This document shows, one piece after another, positions 58,354-64,000 of a stretch of 64,000 nucleotides of DNA; position 1 is the first letter of the stretch; every line of letters begins with the position of its first letter. The notes under the pieces are model-generated. The model searched no databases. It was given only the letters and a program-made list of their open reading frames with translations, and was not told the DNA's origin. The position numbers and the translations under genes were made by a program. Source of the stretch: Collinsella aerofaciens (lineage in GTDB: Bacteria; Actinomycetota; Coriobacteriia; Coriobacteriales; Coriobacteriaceae); the NCBI RefSeq assembly GCF_015561195.1, contig NZ_JADMSU010000008.1, positions 1-64,000 on the forward strand, in the 5' to 3' direction.

Positions 58354-60327
58354 TTACGCTCCATCCCGCGCATGCTCGGACTCAAATTCTTCAATCGACG
58401 CCATAAACTGCTCGCCAAAGGCGTCGGCCTTTTTCTCGCCAATGCCGTTGACCTGGATCAGCTCGGCACGCGTCTGAGGGCGCAGGCGGCACAGGCCGCG
58501 CAGGGCCTTGTCGGAGAAGACCATATACGGCGCCATCTCCAGCTCGGTCGAAATCTCCTTGCGCAGGGCGCGCAGACGCTCGAACAGCTCGGCATCGTCG
58601 CCCACGCGCGGGCGCTGATCCAGCTCGGCCTCCTCGCGCAGCAGATCCACCGCACGGCGGGCGCGTGCCGAGGCCTTGCGCTTGGACGCGCGACGCTTAA
58701 CGGTAAAGGCGAACGCCTCGTCCTCGACCTCGCCGGCGCGCGGACCGAGCCCCACGACCGGGTACTGCCCCTGCGAGGTGGCCAGATAGCCACGGCCGCA
58801 CAGCTGGCCGATGATGTCCTTGATGCGCCCGACCGATTCGCTCGACAGCTCACCGTAGCCGCAATCCTCGTCCAGATGCATCTGGCGAATGCGCTCGGTG
58901 TTGCCGCCGTGGAGCACGTCGGCGATGAGCGACTTGCCAAAGCGCATGGGGCGCGTGGCGACGTAGCGCACGGCGGCGCGGGCCATATCGGTGACGTCCT
59001 CGACCTCGAACTGCGTGAGGCAGTTGCTGCAGTTGCCGCAGCCCTCGGCGTCGTCCGTGGCGGCGCCGCCCGCAGCCGCATGCTCGGCTGCAGCCTCGTC
59101 GCCAAAGTAGCGCAGCATGTATTCGCGCAGACAGCCGGTGGTATTGCAGTAGCCCTCCATCTGGCTGAGCAGGCGATATCGATTTTGGAGCGCCCACGCG
59201 CGTTGCTCGTCGTCGAGCGCCTCGTCGGCCGCATCGCCGCGGTCGATCAAGAAGCGACGCATTCGAAAATCGTTTCCGTTCCACAGCAGGTGACAGCTGG
59301 CCGGATCGCCATCGCGGCCGGCGCGGCCCGCCTCTTGGTAGTATGCCTCGATGCTCTCGGGCACGTTGTTGTGGATCACGTAGCGCACGTTGGGCTTGTC
59401 GATGCCCATGCCAAAGGCGTTGGTGGCAACCATCACCTGAATATCGTCGTCGATAAAGGCGCGCTGGCTTTGGCGGCGGGCGTCATTACCCATGCCGGCA
59501 TGGTAGCGGCCCACGCGAATGCCGCTGGGGCCCAGTGCCTCGGCAAGCTCCGCGGCCAGCGCGTCGACCGTCTTGCGGGTCGAGCAATACACGATGCCGC
59601 TCTCGCTCGAATGCGCGATCACGTAGTCGCGCACCCACGCGGTCTTGGCCTTGTCGCCCATCTCTTCGCAACCAAAGTAGAGGTTCTTGCGATCGAAGCC
59701 CGTCACCACGGTCGCCGGGTTTTGCAGGCCGAGCATTTGCTGGATATCGGCGCGTACACGCTCGGTCGCCGTGGCGGTAAAGGCCGCCACGATGGGGCGC
59801 CGCGGCAGCGAATCGATAAACTCGCGAATCTGCAGGTAGGCAGGACGGAAATCCTGGCCCCATTGGCTTACGCAGTGGGCCTCGTCAATGGCCACGAGTG
59901 GAACGCCGATGCCGCCTTTGGCCGCAGCTTCCTGCGCAAAGGCTAAAAAGCGCGGCTCGAGCAGACGCTCGGGTGCCACGTACATAAGCTGATAGCGGCC
60001 CTCGCGCGCCCGCTTGAGCACGGTGTTTTGCTGGGCCGGCGTAAGGCTGGAGTTGAGATAACTGGGGCGCGCACCCGCCGCGAGCAGTGCGCGGGTCTGG
60101 TCCTCCATAAGCGACAGCAACGGGCTCACCACAAAGGTGATGCCGGGCAGCATGAGCGCGGGCACCTGGTAGCAAATGGACTTGCCGGCGCCTGTGGGCA
60201 TAACGCCGAGCGCATCGCGGCCGGCAAGAATCGCATCCACCATGCGGTCCTGCCCCGGGCGAAACGAGGTGTAGCCAAAATAGGCGCCGAGCGTGTCGAG
60301 CGCCATCTGCTGCATGCTATCGGTCAT
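58354..60327 (-). CDS. recQ: ATP-dependent DNA helicase RecQ
   Basis: 657-aa 3'-5' helicase for recombination and replication-fork repair. Motif I is GVMPTGAGKSICYQVPALML, motif II DEAHCVSQWG, and motif VI QEAGRAGRDG. The RQC zinc-binding region shows MEGYCNTTGCLREYML and GCGNCSNC, and the C-terminus carries an HRDC domain (APYMVFSDKALRGLCRLRPQ). It precedes a GntR gene by two bases, but with no clear functional link. At 60327 the start ATG is followed by MTDSMQQMALDTLGAYFGY. Confidence 0.97.
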   Translation of the reverse strand: MTDSMQQMALDTLGAYFGYTSFRPGQDRMVDAILAGRDALGVMPTGAGKSICYQVPALMLPGITFVVSPLLSLMEDQTRALLAAGARPSYLNSSLTPAQQNTVLKRAREGRYQLMYVAPERLLEPRFLAFAQEAAAKGGIGVPLVAIDEAHCVSQWGQDFRPAYLQIREFIDSLPRRPIVAAFTATATERVRADIQQMLGLQNPATVVTGFDRKNLYFGCEEMGDKAKTAWVRDYVIAHSSESGIVYCSTRKTVDALAAELAEALGPSGIRVGRYHAGMGNDARRQSQRAFIDDDIQVMVATNAFGMGIDKPNVRYVIHNNVPESIEAYYQEAGRAGRDGDPASCHLLWNGNDFRMRRFLIDRGDAADEALDDEQRAWALQNRYRLLSQMEGYCNTTGCLREYMLRYFGDEAAAEHAAAGGAATDDAEGCGNCSNCLTQFEVEDVTDMARAAVRYVATRPMRFGKSLIADVLHGGNTERIRQMHLDEDCGYGELSSESVGRIKDIIGQLCGRGYLATSQGQYPVVGLGPRAGEVEDEAFAFTVKRRASKRKASARARRAVDLLREEAELDQRPRVGDDAELFERLRALRKEISTELEMAPYMVFSDKALRGLCRLRPQTRAELIQVNGIGEKKADAFGEQFMASIEEFESEHARDGA

Positions 60328-60417
60328 GGTTTCCTAACGTCAGAATCATCTGCCGCCGATTATACGCCGCCACGCGGACAGGCGTCGCCCGGCTCTCAGC
60401 CACGCTCATTCTGCGGG

Positions 60418-60473
60418 TAGTCATTGGGGACGTTCTTGAATGACTAGTCGTTTAAGAACGTCCCCAACGACTA
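60418..60473. repeat. 20-bp-stem hairpin with palindromic loop
   Basis: TAGTCATTGGGGACGTTCTT pairs with its complement (one mismatch), with loop GAATGACTAGTCGTTT containing the palindrome GACTAGTC, which recurs at the right edge. It lies in the gene-free stretch 60328-60674 and resembles a known type of actinobacterial intergenic palindrome. Confidence 0.8.
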
Positions 60474-60512
60474 GTCTCTTGACAAGCGCGGAAATCCCGC
60501 AGGTTGAGCAAA

Positions 60513-60629
60513 AGTCAGCGAAAACGCCCCTAAGCGAGCAAGGTGACGTGAAAGAGGAGGGAAGCGTACTTCGGTACGCGACCGACGATTGAACGTCAGA
60601 TTGCCGCTTAGGGGCGTTTGCAGCGTCGA
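60513..60629. repeat. Modular nested hairpin E3 after the second GntR gene
   Basis: Outer 15-bp perfect stem AAACGCCCCTAAGCG/CGCTTAGGGGCGTTT, middle TGACGT/ACGTCA, core GCGTAC-TTCG-GTACGC with a UUCG-type loop. The arms match the element at 37982-38097 and the core matches that at 34660-34746. Confidence 0.9.
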
Positions 60630-60674
60630 CAGGTCCGTCGTTCGTCAGAACGGCGGAACCAGCCCGAACCAACC

Positions 60675-61394
60675 CTACATAACCATAACGTAGCGCGATC
60701 CCACGTAGTACTGCTTACCCATCAGGACCGGCTCGCCATTGGGACCGGTAAAGCTGGCACGCAGGTTGAGCAGGGGATCGTGCGGAGCAATACCCAACTC
60801 GGCCGCCTGCTCGGCATTGGCGCGAACGGCCTCGACCGTACGGTAGCCAACCGAGACAATCGGCGTTCCGCCAACACGCTCGACCTCGGCAAAAATCGAC
60901 TTGTCCTCAAGATCGGCCGTCAACAGCTCACGGTAGGCGTCAAACGGCACAAAGATGTTCTCCTCAAAGATGGGCTCGCCGTCGGCTGTACGCACGCGCT
61001 TAATATGCAGCAGCAGCGCGTCCTTTTGCAGGCCAAAGAACTCCATCTCGTTTTGACGTGCCGGCACAATCTGGCGATCGACCACATGCGCGCCCGCCTT
61101 CATGCCATTATCGGCACACAGCGCGGTAAACGTCTGCAGCGTCGAAGCGTGGAACTGGCGGTTGATGTGCGGTGTGGAGACAAAGGTGCCACGGCCCTGC
61201 TGCTTAACCAGGTAGCCATCGGAGCACAGCTCCTCGACGGCGCGGCGCACCGTAATGCGGCTCACGTCGTACTGCTCGGCTAGCTCAAGCTCGGACGGAA
61301 TACGCTCCTTGGGTGCATAAACACCTTTCTCGATCGCATCCTTGATTTCGTCGTAAATCTGCTGGTAAAGCGGTGCATTTTTGGGCGCAGGCAT
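60675..61394 (-). CDS. GntR/UTRA-family transcriptional regulator (paralogue)
   Basis: 239-aa HutC-type regulator similar in layout to the GntR protein at 57596-58351. The winged helix is PLYQQIYDEIKDAIEKGVYA, SELELAEQYDVSRITVRRAV; the UTRA domain includes LLLHIKRVRTADGEPIFEEN and ends VLMGKQYYVGSRYVMVM. An imperfect palindrome, ACGT-ATATA-ACGT, 38-50 bp before its start is a candidate autoregulatory site. The target is unknown; the YitT, HAD and second SIS genes downstream or beyond the window are possible partners. Confidence 0.9.
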   Translation of the reverse strand: MPAPKNAPLYQQIYDEIKDAIEKGVYAPKERIPSELELAEQYDVSRITVRRAVEELCSDGYLVKQQGRGTFVSTPHINRQFHASTLQTFTALCADNGMKAGAHVVDRQIVPARQNEMEFFGLQKDALLLHIKRVRTADGEPIFEENIFVPFDAYRELLTADLEDKSIFAEVERVGGTPIVSVGYRTVEAVRANAEQAAELGIAPHDPLLNLRASFTGPNGEPVLMGKQYYVGSRYVMVM

Positions 61395-61431
61395 ATCTGA
61401 TCACTCTTATCGAAATATTGAAATAACTAAT

Positions 61432-61444
61432 ACGTATATAACGT
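61432..61444. promoter_or_regulatory. Palindromic operator upstream of the second GntR gene
   Basis: ACGT-ATATA-ACGT, an inverted repeat 38-50 bp before the GntR start in an AT-rich promoter-like stretch. Confidence 0.5.
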
Positions 61445-61486
61445 CTAGTTTCATGTTACCTCATATTGATAAAACGATACACCCTC

Positions 61487-61536
61487 CCTACCAAAAAGCG
61501 ACAGCTTCATTTTGGCAGGTTTTATCTGGGCAAACG
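61487..61536 (+). repeat. Dispersed intergenic repeat R1, copy e (divergent centre)
   Basis: Same ends and TTTTATCTGGGCAAACG tail as the other copies, but the centre reads GCGACAGCTTCA instead of GGGACAGGTTTA. Confidence 0.8.
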
Positions 61537-61566
61537 AAAGTCCCTCGAAAGCAATGGGGCTTTCGT
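61534..61566 (-). terminator. Terminator after the YitT gene
   Basis: Minus-strand ACGAAAG.CCC/GGG.CTTTCGT hairpin. Its T-tract is short (GTTTG), so it is modest. Confidence 0.5.
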
Positions 61567-61613
61567 GGGGCTCATACGGAAGGGTTGCGCCGGGCCGGTA
61601 AAATGCCAAAACC

Positions 61614-62621
61614 CTACTTGCCGTCGTCCTGCTGCAGGCTGTCCTGCTCGCTGAGGCGCGCCTGCCTGCTGGCCATGCGTGCGGGCTTGTCGGGATCGGG
61701 AACGGCCGTGGGCATGGGCTCGTCGACATGACCTCCCCACCAGCCGCCCACAAAGTTGAGCGTGTGAAACACGTTGATCACGGCCCCGGGATCAATGTCG
61801 CACACCAGCTTGATAATGTCCTGACTCTCGTAGGTCGAAACAACGGTGTTCAGCAGGTACATCTTTTCGCGGCTGTATCCGCCGATGACCTCGGCGCAGC
61901 TAATGCCGTGCTGAAAATGGTCAACATAGGCGGTCATGACCTCATCTGCCTTGCGCGTCGTGATCTGCAGCGTCACGCGGTCGTAGCGACGATAGAAACT
62001 GTCGATGGTCTTGGTCGAAATAAACTGGAACACGATGGAGTACGCCGCCTTGTCCCAGCCAAACATAAAGCCAAAGATCGCCAGGATAAAGCAGTTGAAA
62101 CCAAAGATGACGCCCCAGATGGTCTTGCCCGTGTGGTTGGAAACCCACAGCGCGATAAAGTCGGTGCCGCCGGTGGATGCGCCGGATTTAAGCGCGATGG
62201 CAGCGCCCAGACCCGAGACCACGCCGCCAAAAATGATGAGCATAATCTTGTCGCCCAAAAACGGGGCGAAGTGAAAGATGTTGAGGAACAGCGACGAGAG
62301 CACGACCTGCATCATCGAGAAGATGACAAAGCGCTTGCTAATGCCGCTCCAGCATAGGAGCGCCACGGGGATGTTGAGCGCGAGCATGCCGAGTGAGATG
62401 TCGATGTGGACGCCGCCCAGCGAGGTAACGCGATCGAGTAGGACCGCGACGCCGGTAAGACCGCTCGGAAGCAAGTCGGCGGGCTGAATGAACGCCTGGA
62501 TCAGGAATGTCTGGAGAACGGCGGAAATGGTGACCGCCACGGCAGTAATAGCGCGGCGGACGATGGTGAGGCGGCCGAGTACGAGCACTCGGTCCGTGAG
62601 CTGATCGATGGCGTTCGCCAC
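61614..62621 (-). CDS. YitT family membrane protein (DUF161/DUF2179)
   Basis: 335-aa protein with five or six membrane helices (residues about 25-185) containing GFNCFILAIFGFMFGWDK and the conserved LLPSGLTGVAVLL block, followed by a cytoplasmic DUF2179 domain (VTLQITTRKADEVMTAYVDH, then ISCAEVIGGYSREKMYLLNT). The substrate of YitT proteins is unknown; they are thought to be transporters of small metabolites or ions. The C-terminus adds a short acidic/polar tail (SEQDSLQQDDGK). The gene stands alone on the minus strand with repeats on both sides. Confidence 0.88.
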   Translation of the reverse strand: MANAIDQLTDRVLVLGRLTIVRRAITAVAVTISAVLQTFLIQAFIQPADLLPSGLTGVAVLLDRVTSLGGVHIDISLGMLALNIPVALLCWSGISKRFVIFSMMQVVLSSLFLNIFHFAPFLGDKIMLIIFGGVVSGLGAAIALKSGASTGGTDFIALWVSNHTGKTIWGVIFGFNCFILAIFGFMFGWDKAAYSIVFQFISTKTIDSFYRRYDRVTLQITTRKADEVMTAYVDHFQHGISCAEVIGGYSREKMYLLNTVVSTYESQDIIKLVCDIDPGAVINVFHTLNFVGGWWGGHVDEPMPTAVPDPDKPARMASRQARLSEQDSLQQDDGK

Positions 62622-62759
62622 GCAGGCTCCTTTCGAAGGCAGATGTAGTTGTGGGGTATGTCCGCGATTGTAGCATGGAGCGTGCGGGGGCGCTTCAATT
62701 CACCCTCTCTCGACAACCAAAGCGGGACCAGCAACCCCACGACCAAAGGCCCAAATTAC

Positions 62760-62878
62760 AAGTGAGTAGACTTTACGCGACCTGCAGAGCACACCCAAAA
62801 CCGCCACCCCTGTGACCTGCGGTTTTACTAGAGCAGATGCGCTTTGTGCTCGTCCTGCACCAAAAAGTCTACTCACTT
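62760..62878. repeat. Triple nested hairpin in the YitT-HAD gap
   Basis: Outer 15-bp perfect stem AAGTGAGTAGACTTT/AAAGTCTACTCACTT, middle GAGCAC/GTGCTC, inner AAAACCGC/GCGGTTTT. It occupies most of the gene-free stretch 62622-62975. Confidence 0.88.
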
Positions 62879-62975
62879 AGTCCGAATCGAAGCCAAACGG
62901 ATCAAAATCGAAACCAAATTGAGCCAGTCCACCGCAAAAAACGTTTGAACCCGTGCTTCTCGCGGCGGATTGACA

Positions 62976-63605
62976 CTACAAAGCGGCCAAAATGTCGGTC
63001 AGATTATCAATAACGGCATCGGCTCGCGATTGATCGAGGTTGACGCCCTCGTGCGGGCGCAGTGCCAGGACGCGGGCGCCGGAACGTTTGCCAGCCTCGA
63101 TGCCCAAAGGCGAGTCCTCGATAACCAAGCACTCGGCGGGCTCCACCCCCAGCGCCTCCATGGCGCGCAGGTAGATCTCGGGATCGGGCTTAAACGCGCT
63201 GCACTCGTGGCCGCTGATGGTGTAGTCCAGCACGTCGGCGATGCCGGCAATCTCCACCAGCTCGTCGATCAGCTCGCGATAGGATGAGCTCGCGATGGCA
63301 CACTTCACGCCGCGCTCGTGCAGCTCACGCATCACCGGCTCCGTCTGCTCGTTGAGTAGCTCGGCATACGGAACGGGATGAGCGGGGCAATATCTTTTTT
63401 TATATTCCGTGAGCAATTCCTCGCGTAACGTGAGATTGCCAGGAACTAGAGCTTCCCAGATTGCCGGTTCATTAGACCCCGAAAGATCTGGAATTCTATC
63501 GTACGTAATGCCATGCTCCTCCATAAACGCCACGCGGCGGCGGTTGTAGAACCACTCGGTATCGACCAGCACGCCGTCCATGTCGAACAGCACTGCCTTG
63601 ATCAT
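62976..63605 (-). CDS. HAD-superfamily hydrolase (beta-phosphoglucomutase-like)
   Basis: 209-aa HAD subfamily IA phosphatase or phosphomutase. Motif I is FDMDGVLVDTE, motif II CAIASSSYRELID, the Lys and motif IV segment KPDPEIYLRAMEALGVEPAE, then CLVIEDSPLGIEAGKRSGA. The cap domain lies between residues about 17 and 90. The D-x-D-G-V motif with the following T-E is typical of enzymes that act on sugar phosphates. The start at 63605 follows GGAGGAG six bases away. Its neighbours, YitT and a second SIS deglycase, suggest sugar-phosphate metabolism, but the substrate is unknown. Confidence 0.9.
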   Translation of the reverse strand: MIKAVLFDMDGVLVDTEWFYNRRRVAFMEEHGITYDRIPDLSGSNEPAIWEALVPGNLTLREELLTEYKKRYCPAHPVPYAELLNEQTEPVMRELHERGVKCAIASSSYRELIDELVEIAGIADVLDYTISGHECSAFKPDPEIYLRAMEALGVEPAECLVIEDSPLGIEAGKRSGARVLALRPHEGVNLDQSRADAVIDNLTDILAAL

Positions 63606-63620
63606 ACGCATCTCCTCCCA

Positions 63621-63666
63621 CCTGCCAAAAAGGGACAGGTTTATTTTGGTAGGTTTTATCTGGGAT
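63621..63666 (+). repeat. Dispersed intergenic repeat R1, copy f
   Basis: The most regular copy: CCTGCCAAAA, AGGGACAGGTTTA, TTTTGGTAGG, TTTTATCTGGGA. It lies between the HAD start and the SIS stop. Confidence 0.88.
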
Positions 63667-63698
63667 TTGCGACGCGACAGACACGCCCTCCCCAGAGC

Positions 63699-63730
63699 AA
63701 AAAAGGGGACGGGGCGCAAACCCCATCCCC
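63699..63730 (-). terminator. Terminator of the right-edge SIS gene
   Basis: Minus-strand GGGGATGGGG/CCCCGTCCCC hairpin followed by T6. Confidence 0.85.
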
Positions 63731-63764
63731 TCTCAATCAACCCGTAAGGTCTACTTACTTGTGA

Positions 63765-64000
63765 TTAGTAGGAAAGCTTCCACATGTAGCGACGCATGGT
63801 CAGCGGGTGCTGACGGGCCTCGGCGATCTGGTTGCCGTACTCGCGCATAACGGCGAGGTGCAGCAGCGGGTTGAAGTAGGTGACGACGCTCGCCGGCACG
63901 GCGTCGGCCAGGCCGTAGTCCTTGGAATCGATCAGAGCGACCTTGGCGCCCATGCGCTCAAGGAAGGTGAGGGCGCGGGCGTCCATCGGACGGGTAGCGC
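63765..64000 (-). CDS. C-terminal part of a second SIS deglycase-like protein
   Basis: Partial gene running off the right edge. The visible 78 residues align with the end of the SIS protein at 56483-57451: TRPMDARALTFL against CRPMEERALAFL, DSKDYGLADAVPASVVTYF, and the final MRRYMWKLSY against RRYMGIEQY. It is therefore a paralogue, probably in the same pathway of fructosamine or glycosylated amino-acid use. The start and the first domain lie beyond the window. Confidence 0.85.
   Translation of the reverse strand, partial: ATRPMDARALTFLERMGAKVALIDSKDYGLADAVPASVVTYFNPLLHLAVMREYGNQIAEARQHPLTMRRYMWKLSY

Overview
The window looks like chromosomal DNA from a human-gut member of the Coriobacteriia, most likely Collinsella or a close relative. 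The evidence is high GC with strongly GC-biased third codon positions, a monoderm-type Tad pilus locus, a CbiMQO cobalt or nickel ECF transporter, a T-box in front of pheST, and many GC-rich intergenic palindromes. The genus is an inference; no 16S rRNA gene is present.

Layout. Positions 1-11.4 kb hold housekeeping genes, mostly on the minus strand: tRNA-Arg, serS, proC, rlmH, an SPFH protein, tRNA-Leu, tatD, rsmA, metG, rsmI, a GH5-like glycosidase and tRNA-Phe, whose 3' end is duplicated nearby. At 11.5-12.1 kb is a BrnT/BrnA-like toxin-antitoxin pair. At 12.1-21.7 kb one minus-strand operon encodes a Tad (Flp) pilus: cpaB, tadZ, tadA, tadB, tadC, flp, four further membrane or pseudopilin-like proteins, a TadE-like protein and a DUF192 protein. 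At 22-29 kb are rsgA, a Ca2+-type P-ATPase with a structured leader, pyk, and a phospholipase-C-fold protein. At 29-36.3 kb are cbiO, cbiQ, cbiM and then pheT-pheS under a T-box. At 36.3-43 kb are an M32 carboxypeptidase, glmM, a large DUF4012 envelope protein and an EamA transporter.

Positions 43.3-48.5 kb are an accessory stretch next to tRNA-Val: a DUF5710 protein, a zinc-ribbon protein, an HNH nuclease, a frameshifted gene, and an AlbA-type regulator that faces a duplicated operator. Positions 48.8-64 kb return to metabolism: M16C peptidase, 5-formyl-THF cyclo-ligase, an AbiEi-like protein, metA (with the acetyl-CoA-type Glu), an L-2-hydroxyacid dehydrogenase, two FrlB-like SIS proteins with two GntR/UTRA regulators, recQ, a YitT protein and a HAD phosphatase.

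The most unusual content is intergenic. There are (i) long nested hairpins built from interchangeable arm and core modules; (ii) a second hairpin pair with unrelated stems but the same apical domain; (iii) an array of GAGCGTGGA repeats with strictly alternating 29/22-bp spacing, present at three loci; (iv) a roughly 45-bp dispersed palindromic repeat in at least five copies; (v) a 221-bp MITE-like element; and (vi) a duplicated 70-bp operator. Most of these lie immediately 3' of genes, so they probably act in transcription termination, RNA stability or as mobile non-coding elements.
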